From: Verrucomicrobiales bacterium
Lineage (GTDB): Bacteria; Verrucomicrobiota; Verrucomicrobiia; Verrucomicrobiales; DEV007
Assembly: GCA_024638765.1 (NCBI GenBank)
Contig: JAHEJT010000023.1
Location: 1 to 44,387 of the forward strand
Reading direction: 5' to 3'
DNA length: 44,387 nucleotides
This document shows, piece after piece, positions 8,405 through 16,655 of this stretch; position 1 is the first letter of the stretch; each line of letters starts with the position of its first letter. Under the pieces are notes generated by a model. The model made no database searches. It was not told the origin of the DNA and saw nothing but the letters and a program-made list of their open reading frames with translations. The translations under genes and the position numbers were made by a program.

Positions 8405-9158
8405 TGGCTCCGGAGGGCCCCCTGGCCTTCGTGGTCCGGCGGCACGCGGTGGCGGAAGCCCTCAAGCTGCGCGTGGCCGCCGGCAATTTCCTCTCCCTCA
8501 TCTCGCCGCTCGGGGAGATGCTCACCATGGCGAAACTGCGTGTCGATGTCATCCAGCGCAGCACCCTGCGGGTGGACTTCCCCGGCGAGCAGCGGCTCTT
8601 CAACGTCTTCGTGAACGGGGAGAGCGTAAACGTGGTGCGTGAAGACGGCGGGTACCAGTTCTACGTCCTGCCCGGGCCGGACGAACGGAGCGCCACGGTG
8701 GAGTTCGTCTACTCCTCGCCACCCGCGAGCAACGGATGTTGCGGGACAACCGCCAGGCAACCGAGGAAACATTTACGAACCAGCAGCTCGAGGAGGTGGC
8801 CTTCGCCAACGGCATTATCAACGCGGGGGACTTGAATTTCCGCATGCAGGAGGTGAACCAGTTCGTGGGTGGCAACACCCGCGAGGAGCAGGCGGTGCTG
8901 GAACGCCTGGCGGGCCGCCTCGTCAGCCACCAGCGCAGCGCGGAGTCCGCCCTCCAGGCCATCCGGGTTACCCGCGCGCAGGGGGGGCGGTACTTCAACT
9001 TCGTCCGCTCGGTACAGGTAGACGAGGGCGATCCCCTCAAGCTGCGCCTCGAGTTCCGGTCCAGCCGGAAGGCCGGTGAGGCCCGGACCTTCCTCGTCTT
9101 CTTCCTCATCGCGGCGCTCGCCGCCGGCCTCGTGTGGGCGCAGCGGCAGAAGGCCTGA
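8404..9158 (+). pseudogene. Unrecognised C-terminally anchored protein, frameshifted and probably 5'-truncated
   Basis: I do not recognise the family. The first frame (from 8404) encodes about 107 residues including a beta-rich segment with RLFNVFVNGESVN. The reading continues in another frame as REQRMLRDNRQATEETF and ends in a hydrophobic helix (FLVFFLIAALAAGLVW) followed by a basic tail, which suggests a C-terminal membrane anchor. One missing base, most simply in the CCC run at 8722-8724, accounts for the frame change. The ORF abuts repeat A1 with no ribosome site, so the 5' end looks cut. A sequencing error could also explain the indel. Confidence 0.5.
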
Positions 9159-9295
9159 GGCAGACCCCGAAGCCGGTGCCATCCGGAATTCCCCCAGCGG
9201 ACGGGCCGTGTGGTGCGGTCCTCCGCTATTGCCTAGCCCGGGTGATTGTGAGATGCTCCGCGCCGTCCGGAGGGCCCCTCCGGATCCTGTTCACC

Positions 9296-9779
9296 ATGCT
9301 CCCAGACTCAACCACGCTCCGGCAGTGGAACAGCCAGAACGCTCCGGTGGTCGTCCAATTATTCAAGTACGGTCTCTGCGGAGGACTGTCTACCGTCGTG
9401 CAGCTGGCGGTCGCGATGCTGATTGCCCTGACGGTGTTCCCCGCCATGGATGGTGCCATCGTCAAACGGCGCTCCCATCACGGATGCCCTGCGGGAGCGC
9501 AACTTGATCATCGCGAACGCCATCGCTTTTCCGTTTTCGAATTCCGCCGCCTATTTTCTGAACGTCCGCTGGGTTTTTACCCAGGGCCGGCATCACCCGG
9601 TGCGCGAGTTCCTTCTCTTCACCCTCATCTCCGGCTGCAGTTTCTTTGCGGGGCTGCTGGGAGGGCCGAAACTCATCGGCTGGTTCGGCGTTCCCTCGCT
9701 GGTGGCGCAGGCCAGCTTCATGATCACCTCCGCGTTGGTCAACTTCGTGTGCCGGAAATTCCTCGTCTTCGCCAAGTGA
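9296..9779 (+). pseudogene. gtrA: GtrA-family membrane protein, split by a one-base frameshift
   Basis: The ATG at 9296 opens MLPDSTTLRQWNSQN followed by a GtrA-like helix (YGLCGGLSTVVQLAVAMLIAL). The frame is lost at about 9464-9466. Removing one A from the AAA there restores GAIVNGAPITDALRERN and then the typical NAIAFPFSNSAAYFLNVRWVF helix and two further helices ending CRKFLVFAK. GtrA proteins are small four-helix membrane proteins thought to help move polyprenyl-linked sugars across the membrane. The downstream GT-C-like and GtrB-like genes complete a Gtr-type set. The call is pseudogene if the indel is real and an intact gene if it is an assembly error. Confidence 0.7.
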
Positions 9780-9885
9780 GGGAGCCGGCAACACCGGAGA
9801 ATGATCCGGGCGAATTCATGTGAATCCCTCCACCTGTAAGCGCCGCGTCTGCCGCGGGCCTCTCGAAAGCCTCCCACCTGGTTTT

Positions 9886-11508
9886 ATGGACTCCCCGCCT
9901 CCCGAAATGGACCGACCGTCCCGGTTAGCCTGGCTGGTCCTTGCGGCGATCCCCGCGCTTTTCTTCGCCCCCATCCTCACCACGGGGCTCTTCATGGATG
10001 ATGTCACCCTTGCGATCATGTACTACCAGAAGCCGCATTCGCCCGGCAGCATTGCGGCGGAAGTCTGGCCCTGGATCACCGGCTGGCTCGCAAGTGGCCG
10101 GTTCACGCCGATCTCCAGCATTCTGTCCGTGGCCCTCCTCCATTTCTTCGATTTCGAGAGCTACCCCGGCTACCACGTCCTGCAGTACATCGCGCTGGTG
10201 GCGTTGGCGCTTTTCTTCGTGGCCAGCTTCATTGAGGGAACGAAGGAGAAAATCGCGTGCATGCTGCTGGTTTGCGGCATGTCGGCGATCTACCCCAACT
10301 ACCACGACCCCTATGTTTCCTATCATCTCCTGATGCCGGTGTTTGTCCTCATCTTCTTCGGGGCGGTCCTGCTCTTTGAGAAATACCTTGGGACCGGCAA
10401 GGCGGGGTGGGGGGTCCTGGCGCTCACCCTTTTTCTCCTGGCAGTGGTGACCTACGAGATCGCCTACCCGCTCGTTTTCGTGCCGATGGTGCAGCTGCTT
10501 CGGGCACGTCCCGGGGACAAGCGCTGCTGGGCCGTGCTCGGGATCCTCTTCGTCGTCCTCGTGGCCTTCCAGGGCTGGCTGCGCACCCAGGTGCAGGATT
10601 CCGCCTACGAGGGGACTTCCCTCTCGCTGGATCCCCTCATGATCGTGCGGACCTTTGTCATGCAGGCCGTTTCCATCGCCCCGCTGGGTCAGCAGTTCGG
10701 AGGAAACTTTGTCCAGCTGTCGGAGCGGATCGAGTCCGTTCCCCTGGATGCCATCGCGACGGTCGTTGTTTTCATCCTCATCGCAGTGTTCAGCCTCTTT
10801 CTCGCATACCGCTTTTTTCGCGAGCGGTCCTGGGCCAATACCTGGGCCATGGTGGGACTGATTATCTGGCTGGGACCGGCCCTCCTCCTGGCCATTTCCG
10901 CCAAGTACCAGGGGGAACTCGACTGGGGAAACGGCTACCTGCCCCGCTATCTCCAGATCTTCGGCTTCACCATGATGATTTATCACATCGCGGGCGGCCT
11001 CTTGAGGAGCCGGGTGGTTCTTGTTATCCTGGGAGCCGTGTTCATGGCGTCGTTTGCATACAACCTGAGGAACATTGCCTGGCTGAACCGGGACTTCGCC
11101 TCCTACCGCCTGCTTTTCGCGGCGGCTTCCGACCCCGGTTTCCTCAAGCAGCGAGGGTGCGGGAAGCTCTTTGTCGCGGATGACGTGATTCACGCGGTCG
11201 ACCGCTTCTGGCTCCTGGCGGACGGGGTGGATATCACCGCGGAGGGAGAGCCCGCGGAGGGCGATCACATTCTCATGGTCCATCATGCGCCGCCGGGTCG
11301 AGGCTGGGGAGTGATCGGGACCCTTCACGGGAACCGGTTGAGCGACTTGCAGGTGCTTGCGGGAGAGGAGGCCGCCATAATGGAAGTCCTCAAGTCCCCC
11401 TCCCCCGGGGGCCTCCGCGAGTGGAAGGTTTACTCGCTGCCGGACCGTGAAATCGATTACGCAATGCTGCGGGAGGCGGTATCCGCGGGAACCTGGATCC
11501 ATCCCTGA
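9886..11508 (+). CDS. Polytopic membrane protein, GT-C/GtrC-like glycosyltransferase candidate
   Basis: This protein of about 540 residues has roughly ten hydrophobic helices, a loop with FMDDVTLAIMYY after the first helix, and a soluble C-terminal domain of about 140 residues. An acidic pair (DD) in the first extracytoplasmic loop is typical of GT-C glycosyltransferases that use lipid-linked sugars. Position between gtrA and a gtrB-like gene supports a role as the third, serotype-specific transferase of a Gtr system. No specific family could be named. The frame is open from GTG 9820, but ATG 9886 (or 9907) puts the first helix nearer the start. It ends 15 bases before gtrB. Confidence 0.6.
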   Translation: MDSPPPEMDRPSRLAWLVLAAIPALFFAPILTTGLFMDDVTLAIMYYQKPHSPGSIAAEVWPWITGWLASGRFTPISSILSVALLHFFDFESYPGYHVLQYIALVALALFFVASFIEGTKEKIACMLLVCGMSAIYPNYHDPYVSYHLLMPVFVLIFFGAVLLFEKYLGTGKAGWGVLALTLFLLAVVTYEIAYPLVFVPMVQLLRARPGDKRCWAVLGILFVVLVAFQGWLRTQVQDSAYEGTSLSLDPLMIVRTFVMQAVSIAPLGQQFGGNFVQLSERIESVPLDAIATVVVFILIAVFSLFLAYRFFRERSWANTWAMVGLIIWLGPALLLAISAKYQGELDWGNGYLPRYLQIFGFTMMIYHIAGGLLRSRVVLVILGAVFMASFAYNLRNIAWLNRDFASYRLLFAAASDPGFLKQRGCGKLFVADDVIHAVDRFWLLADGVDITAEGEPAEGDHILMVHHAPPGRGWGVIGTLHGNRLSDLQVLAGEEAAIMEVLKSPSPGGLREWKVYSLPDREIDYAMLREAVSAGTWIHP

Positions 11509-11523
11509 GCATTGTACGTTCCC

Positions 11524-12465
11524 ATGAGCAAGCCTCTCGTATCCATACTCGTTCCGATGTTCAATGAGTCCTCCATGGTGGAGGAGTTTTTCAAGGGCGT
11601 GGAGGAGGCGCTCGACGGGGACCTCGCCGATTTTGAGTTCGTCTGCGTGGACGACGGCAGCACCGATGATACGCTGGACCGGCTTCTCGCGCGGGCGGAG
11701 GTGGATCCTCGGGTGAAGGTTCTCGCCTTCTCGCGCAACTTCGGCAAGGAAGCAGCCATGACGGCCGCTCTTGACCACGCCGCCGGCGAGGCTTCCATCC
11801 CGATGGACGCGGACCTCCAGGATCCACCCGAGCTCGTCAATGAGATGATCGGCGCCTGGCAGGAGGGCCACGATGTAGTTTTCGCGAAGCGCGCCAACCG
11901 TGAAACCGACAGCATGCTCAAGCGCAACACGGCCGATCTGTTCTACCGCTGCTTCAACGCCATCAGCGACCACCCGATCCCCGCGCATGTGGGCGACTAC
12001 CGGCTCATGTCGCGCCGTGTGGTCGACGTCATCAAGCAGCTGCCGGAGCGTGAGCGCTTCATGAAGGGCCTGTTTTCCTGGCCCGGGTTCAAGTCCACCA
12101 CGGTTTCGTACAACCGGCCGAGCCGCGCCCGGGGGTCCACCAAGTTCAATTACTGGAAGCTTTGGAACTTCGCCCTGAGCGGAATCACTTCCTTCAGCAC
12201 GGTCCCGATCCGCCTGGGAACCTACCTCGGTTTGCTGATCGCGGGCTGCGCCTTTCTTTACGCGGCCTATGTTGTCATCAAGACCATCATTCTCGGCGTC
12301 GATGTGCCGGGATACGCCTCCCTGATCACGATCGTTCTCTTCCTCGGTGGCGTGCAGCTGTTTGTGATCGGGCTGATGGGGGAGTACCTGGGGCGAATTT
12401 ACCGGGAGGTCAAGGGCCGGCCGCTCTACATCATCGACCGGAAGGTGGGTTTCGATCCCGAGTGA
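11524..12465 (+). CDS. gtrB: GtrB/DPM1-like polyprenyl-phosphate glycosyltransferase
   Basis: This 313-residue protein has an N-terminal GT-A domain (family GT2) with DDGSTDDT (43-50) and the metal/nucleotide motif DADLQDPPE (95-103), followed by two C-terminal helices (about residues 234-257 and 268-291). That is the layout of GtrB and of bacterial dolichyl-phosphate mannose synthase-like enzymes, which load a sugar from a nucleotide donor onto undecaprenyl phosphate. ATG 11524 is chosen over TTG 11512. The neighbours gtrA and a GT-C-like gene indicate a glycan-decoration module. The sugar cannot be predicted. Confidence 0.85.
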   Translation: MSKPLVSILVPMFNESSMVEEFFKGVEEALDGDLADFEFVCVDDGSTDDTLDRLLARAEVDPRVKVLAFSRNFGKEAAMTAALDHAAGEASIPMDADLQDPPELVNEMIGAWQEGHDVVFAKRANRETDSMLKRNTADLFYRCFNAISDHPIPAHVGDYRLMSRRVVDVIKQLPERERFMKGLFSWPGFKSTTVSYNRPSRARGSTKFNYWKLWNFALSGITSFSTVPIRLGTYLGLLIAGCAFLYAAYVVIKTIILGVDVPGYASLITIVLFLGGVQLFVIGLMGEYLGRIYREVKGRPLYIIDRKVGFDPE

Positions 12466-12540
12466 TCCGGGATCCCCCGATCGCTGCCGGCTGTTCCGGG
12501 ATGAGGGCAGCGGGTTGTTATTGACGAGGCGGGGTGATTT

Positions 12541-12649
12541 TAACTGCTAGAAATTCGCTTTTTCAACCCCGCCGCTCCGTCACCGCCCGTCGCCGGCCCC
12601 CCTTCTTCGTCAAGACTACGAAGGGCAAGCTGGGTTGGAGGGGGTTCAG
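12541..12649 (+). repeat. Spacer repeat, type A copy 2, with inserted hairpin
   Basis: The first 54 bases match A1 exactly and the last 18 (12632-12649) match all family members. Between them is extra sequence absent from A1. It contains a small hairpin, CTTCGT (12605-12610) pairing with ACGAAG (12618-12623). The element sits between the plus-strand gtr block and the convergent minus-strand glycosyltransferase block. Confidence 0.8.
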
Positions 12650-12685
12650 CCGGGCGGCAAGGCCGGACCCATGGGCCCTTCCCCT

Positions 12686-13576
12686 TCAGGGGTCGACGAC
12701 ACCGTACCGGGCGGATCCGACGAGTCGGCCCCAGTAGTAGCCCGACAACCGGATGAGCTCGGCGCGTTTGGTCTGGTCCATGCGGCGCGCGCGCAGCGCC
12801 CGCTTGGCGAGGCCACGCCAGATGCACAGGCCTTCCTTCCATGGCCGCTGGTGGCGGGGCATGCCGTGGGGTGCGTACTTCTTGTAGAGAAAGGCGTGGT
12901 ACTGGCCGAGCATGCGCATCTGGCGGAACATTACGCCAGCCTTCTTGGGGAACCGGTAGTGGATCTCGGTTTCACTGACGAAGTGAAAGGATCCGTCGGC
13001 CAGTTGAATCCGCCAGCAGTAGTCGGCGTCTTCGAGCACCCGCATCGACTCGTCGAATCCGCCCACCCGTTCGTGCATGGATCTGCGCACACCGAGGGCG
13101 CCGGCGCCGGCGAACGGCAGGAACGGCGGATCGAAGGTGAGAGGGCCTTCCGCTTGGCCATTGGTCCAGCTTGCCGCCTGCCAGGGTTCGTTGAGGATCT
13201 CGGTGTTGAAGCGGCACGTGATGAGGTCGTGATCGGCGAGCGCGCGTGACATCGTGGCCAGCCAGTCGGCGGGCAAGGCGTCGTCCGCATCGATGAAGAA
13301 CACGAACTCCGCACGGGCGTTGCGGGTGCCCTCGTTGCGGGCGAATGCCGGGCCGCGGCGGGCCGATGCGTCGATGACGGAGATGTCGAGTCGGTCGGCG
13401 AAGCTGCGGGCGATCTCTGCGCTGTCGTCGGTGGAGCCGTTGTCCGCCACCAGCACCTCGAACCGGTCGACGCCTTGTTGTTCGACCAGCGACTGCAGTT
13501 GGTCCGCGATGTATTGCGCCTCGTTGTAGCAGGGAATCACAATGCTGGCGGACGGTTCGCTGTGCGGGTCGCTCAT
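12686..13576 (-). CDS. Family 2 glycosyltransferase
   Basis: This 296-residue cytoplasmic glycosyltransferase has an N-terminal GT-A fold: SIVIPCYNEA (11-20), DNGSTDDS (45-52) and the metal-binding DADD (96-99). A later VLEDADYCWRI motif resembles the ED-containing catalytic region of GT2 enzymes. No membrane helix is evident. The ATG at 13576 gives a normal GT2 start although no Shine-Dalgarno sequence is seen, and the frame is open upstream to 13681. It is downstream of a deacetylase and a methyltransferase on the same strand, suggesting polysaccharide or glycolipid modification. Confidence 0.82.
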   Translation of the reverse strand: MSDPHSEPSASIVIPCYNEAQYIADQLQSLVEQQGVDRFEVLVADNGSTDDSAEIARSFADRLDISVIDASARRGPAFARNEGTRNARAEFVFFIDADDALPADWLATMSRALADHDLITCRFNTEILNEPWQAASWTNGQAEGPLTFDPPFLPFAGAGALGVRRSMHERVGGFDESMRVLEDADYCWRIQLADGSFHFVSETEIHYRFPKKAGVMFRQMRMLGQYHAFLYKKYAPHGMPRHQRPWKEGLCIWRGLAKRALRARRMDQTKRAELIRLSGYYWGRLVGSARYGVVDP

Positions 13577-13623
13577 GGTGGCAAGGAGGTGGAGGTCGTT
13601 GCTGACTCCTGCTGGGTGGGCCG

Positions 13624-14445
13624 TCACTCCGCGATCGCCGCGTCGGTCTCGTAATCGATTCTCGTGAGTTGCCCGATCCACTCGGGATCGCCGGGATTGA
13701 CCCAGAAGGTCTTTTCCGGGCGGCCGCGTTCGAGGAGTTCGGGAACGGTGACGAAGGAGTAGTCGCTCATCGTGGCGAGCAGTTGGTCAACGGCGTCGAT
13801 AGTCGCGCGGCGGCAGCTGTATTCGGGTTGCTCGGCGGAGAACAACGCGTCGTGCAGCAGGATGATGCTGCCCGGCCGCATGTCGCGGCGGATGTTCTCG
13901 ACGAGTTGCCCGGCCGGGTGACCGAGCCAATCCTCGGCCTGCACGTCGAACAGGATCACCTGGTGCCGGGCCCGCAGCAGGTCGAGTCGGGAGCGCCCGT
14001 CGAGGCTGCCAAAGGGCGGGCGGAACAGCCGCAGCGTCGGCCGCCCGAGCGCCTGGTCGGTTTGCGCGAGCTGGCGCCGCCGTTCGCAGGCCGGCACATG
14101 GGGGAAGGCCGGGTGATCCCACGAGTGATTGCCGATGGCGTGGCCGCGCCTTCTCACCTCCGCCACCACATCGGGGTAGCGCTCGACGTTGCAGCCCAGC
14201 ATGAAGAAGGTCGCCCGCGCTTGGTGGCGTTCGAGCACGTCGAGGATGCGGGGCGTGTTGCGCGGATGGGGGCCGTCGTCGAAGGTCAGCGCGGCGATCG
14301 GTTCCCCGGTCTCGACGCGCATCACGGTGCCGAGAAACCTGGCTTGCAGCCGCGTGCGGCAGGCCGCAGCCACGCGTTTCAACCATCGCCGTGGCCGGAG
14401 CATGGCCATGGCATGCATGGCCGGAGCGCGGGGTGCGTCATGCAT
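13624..14445 (-). CDS. Polysaccharide deacetylase (NodB-like, CE4)
   Basis: This CE4 protein removes acetyl groups from N-acetylated polysaccharides, using a metal held by Asp and two His. With the start at 14445 it has 273 residues. Motif 1 is TFDDGPHP (54-61), motif 2 NHSWDH (106-111), motif 3 RPPFG (142-146) and motif 5 LLHDA (196-200), so the active site looks complete. A possible earlier ATG at 14508 would overlap the methyltransferase gene by 40 bases. No clear signal peptide is seen, although a basic N-terminus precedes the domain. It may act together with the adjoining GT2. Confidence 0.85.
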   Translation of the reverse strand: MHDAPRAPAMHAMAMLRPRRWLKRVAAACRTRLQARFLGTVMRVETGEPIAALTFDDGPHPRNTPRILDVLERHQARATFFMLGCNVERYPDVVAEVRRRGHAIGNHSWDHPAFPHVPACERRRQLAQTDQALGRPTLRLFRPPFGSLDGRSRLDLLRARHQVILFDVQAEDWLGHPAGQLVENIRRDMRPGSIILLHDALFSAEQPEYSCRRATIDAVDQLLATMSDYSFVTVPELLERGRPEKTFWVNPGDPEWIGQLTRIDYETDAAIAE

Positions 14446-14468
14446 GGCGGGCGTGGAGCGGTCGGGGG

Positions 14469-15095
14469 TCACGACGGCTCCGCGAAGCGGTACGCCTTGA
14501 TGATCCATTCGTAACCCGACTGGTGGGAAATCTTGACCCCGTCGGCGGGCGGGAAGGCCGTGTCGATCCGCTTCCAGTTCTCCTCGTAGTCGATATTGTC
14601 ATCGCAAAACTGGGAGATAATGATGATGCCGTCCTTTTGCAGCAACGCCTGGTACTTTCGCAGGACCCCGACGGCATCCGGCAGGTAGCACAGGACCTCG
14701 TTGAACACGACGCAGTCGAAGGGTTCCTCGCTGTGGAACTCCCGGGCGTCCGCTACCTGGAACTCGGTCCGCTCGTCGACCTTGTCCGCGGCCCTCTTGA
14801 TGGCTTCGTTGGAAAGATCGATCCCCACGTAGGACGTGTAGCCGACCGTCAGCAGTTTCTCCTGCAGGGTGCCATAGCCGCAGCCAACGTCGAGGACCCG
14901 CCCTGCGCGTTTCAGGAAATAACCGTAGTACCCGACGATTATCATGTAACGGGAAAGCTCGGCAGGGGTGTCGAAGATGTCCCACCGCTCGGAAGTGTAC
15001 TCCTTCTCCCATTGCTCCTGGGACTGCTCGACGTACCTGGGCGGACGGGGCTTGGGCGCGGATCCCGACAAGAGCTTTCTCAGTGCAGCAAGCAT
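14469..15095 (-). CDS. Class I SAM-dependent methyltransferase
   Basis: This 208-residue soluble protein carries SAM motif I VLDVGCGYG (67-75), an acidic motif II (YVGIDLS) and a DCVVFNEVLCYLPD segment typical of small-molecule or sugar methyltransferases. The substrate is not recognisable. It is the first gene of the minus-strand block whose later members are a CE4 deacetylase and a GT2, so methylation of a glycan or glycolipid is a reasonable inference. Repeat B1 begins 35 bases upstream of the ATG, and any promoter must lie in or next to that repeat. Confidence 0.82.
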   Translation of the reverse strand: MLAALRKLLSGSAPKPRPPRYVEQSQEQWEKEYTSERWDIFDTPAELSRYMIIVGYYGYFLKRAGRVLDVGCGYGTLQEKLLTVGYTSYVGIDLSNEAIKRAADKVDERTEFQVADAREFHSEEPFDCVVFNEVLCYLPDAVGVLRKYQALLQKDGIIIISQFCDDNIDYEENWKRIDTAFPPADGVKISHQSGYEWIIKAYRFAEPS

Positions 15096-15129
15096 GTATT
15101 GTTCAGCATAGAAGTACCGTGCCGCCGGG

Positions 15130-15200
15130 ACTGAAAGGAAATCGCTTTTTCAGCCCGTCCCATCACCGCCGTCACCGGCCCCGGGTTGGAGGGGGTTCAG
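15130..15200 (+). repeat. Spacer repeat, type B copy 1
   Basis: This 71-base element is identical to 15360-15430. It has a local hairpin, CTGAAA (15131-15136) with TTTCAG (15148-15153). CTGAA at the left end can alternatively pair with the terminal TTCAG (15196-15200). The last 18 bases are shared with the type A copies. The sequence 15201-15359 between B1 and B2 holds no convincing gene. Confidence 0.82.
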
Positions 15201-15359
15201 GGGGAGGAAGAGGCAAAACCGGGGCCAGCGGATGTTATTTCACCGCCAATTGGGCCTTTCGTCAAGCCTGAGGCCCGGCTTGGGCGCCATTCGCCCTGCT
15301 TCGAGGGCAAAACCGCCTGAACCTGGGCACCCGGATGCTTTCCCGCCTGTTTTGAGCCT

Positions 15360-15430
15360 ACTGAAAGGAAATCGCTTTTTCAGCCCGTCCCATCACCGCC
15401 GTCACCGGCCCCGGGTTGGAGGGGGTTCAG
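15360..15430 (+). repeat. Spacer repeat, type B copy 2
   Basis: This is an exact copy of B1, 230 bases downstream. The inner sequence CTGAAA...TTCAG is bounded by TA on both sides (15359-15360 and 15431-15432), as would be left by a TA-targeting MITE, but B1 lacks this flank. The right end abuts the first codons of a 5'-truncated FG-GAP fragment. Confidence 0.82.
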
Positions 15431-15431
15431 T

Positions 15432-15704
15432 AACCAAACGACAATCACAAACGGTGCGACAGCGAGCGCTGACAATACAGCGAACAATCCGGGTGCGGTT
15501 TACATTTATAAGCGCACCGGTACAACATGGGCGCAGGAGGCCTATCTTAAGGCTGTAAATAATGGGAACACCGATCGTTTTGGCTTTCGAGTTTCTATTA
15601 GTGGAAATACCGTTGCGGTTGGCGCGGGACTCGAAGACGGCAATCAAACGACAATTACAAATGGAGCCACTGCGAGCGCAGATGACTCTTCTCTGACCTC
15701 TTGA
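15432..15704 (+). pseudogene. FG-GAP (integrin-alpha-like) beta-propeller repeat fragment
   Basis: Ninety residues are readable. A block NQTTITNGATASAD starts at 15432 and recurs at 15642, exactly 210 bases later, giving a 70-residue repeat. Between them is a propeller-type blade with GAVYIYKRTGTTWAQEAYLK and SISGNTVAVGA, typical of large exported FG-GAP proteins. There is no start codon, because the frame runs straight into repeat B2. The stop TGA (15702-15704) is the first triplet of the IS element. It is therefore an internal fragment cut at both ends. Its GC content is visibly lower than that of its neighbours. Confidence 0.75.
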
Positions 15705-15761
15705 TCGGACCACCCTTTGTGGGCCAGTTTGAATGTGAGGATTCAGGGACTGGTTATCGGT

Positions 15762-16655
15762 TTACGTTGCTAGCTCCGGCGTTGATCGGAGCGAAGGCGT
15801 AGCCGTAGCGGAGATCAACGCCGGTTGCGCCATCCTTCTGGCAAATTCATCCGGGCTTTGGAAGCCCGAAGCGCTGTGGGGATGCACGCGGTTGTAGAAG
15901 CGCCGCCATTCTTCGATGACGACACGGGCTTCGGTCACGCTCAGGAAGATCTCCTGGTTGAGACACTCGTCGCGCAGCCGGTTGTGGAAGCTCTCCACAT
16001 GCCCGTTTTCCCATGGGCTGCCGGGTTCGATATAGATCGTCCCCACGCCCAACTCCTTGAGCCACTGCTGGACTTCCGTCGCGATGAACTCTGGCCCGTT
16101 GTCGCTGCGAAGGTAATTCGGAACTCCCCACCGCATCATCACCTCGGCCAGGGCGTCGAGCACGTCGCCGCTTCGCATCCTGCGGCCAACCTCGATCGTG
16201 AGGCACTGCCGGCTGTATTCGTCGATGAGCGTGAGCATCTTGAGGGCCACCCCATTGTCCGTGCGATCGTGCACGAAGTCCCAGCTCCACACTTCGTTGA
16301 GCTCCGAGGCTCGCGTCGGTGTGGCCGTCGAGGTGCCCTCGCGTCGCTTTCGCGGCCCCTTGCCCTTGATGCCGAGCCCTTCGAGACGCCGGATGCGCTA
16401 CACGAACTTGCGGCTCGCCATCCAGCCTTCTCTGGCCAACATCGCGCGGATCCGCCGGTAGCCGTATCGCGGATGCTCGCGGCTCAACCACACGATTCGG
16501 CGCACCAGCGCCCTCGTCTTCTCCTGCGCCTCCTTCGCGCGGTATTGGCAGCTCGAACGCGCAAGGCGCAGATACCGGCACGCCTTGCGCACCGAGCAAA
16601 GGCCCTTCTCCACCACCGCTCTTACTGCCTCCCGCTTCGCGGAGGCGCTCACCAC
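15762..16655 (-). pseudogene. IS3-family transposase OrfB with an in-frame amber codon
   Basis: The reading starts MVSASAKREAVRAVVEKG and contains the HTH_21-like region (REHPRYGYRRIRAMLAREGW) and the rve integrase core with the DDE residues in WSWDFVHDRT, SDNGPEF and SPWENGHVESF. TAG at 16398-16400 interrupts the frame after RKFV, between the N-terminal region and the catalytic core. CAG to TAG is the simplest change. Both halves are in the same frame, so only this one codon inactivates the ORF. Confidence 0.88.

Noticed and set aside
9925-11988. A 687-codon open frame on the minus strand
   Set aside because: It is the antisense shadow of the GT-C-like and gtrB genes, with a His/Arg/Glu-rich translation and no recognisable domain.
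12686-13681. Longer GT2 start at 13681
   Set aside because: It would overlap the end of the deacetylase gene by 58 bases and adds a non-GT2 N-terminus.
15201-15359. ORFs spanning the B1-B2 spacer
   Set aside because: They run through repeat sequence, have no ribosome site and give low-complexity translations.
8331-15430. The repeats as integron attC sites
   Set aside because: No GTTRRRY/RYYYAAC core pairs at the ends, no integrase gene, and cassettes are multi-gene and in both orientations.
15130-15430. The two identical repeats as a CRISPR array
   Set aside because: Only two exact copies, 71 bases long with a 159-base spacer, and no cas genes.
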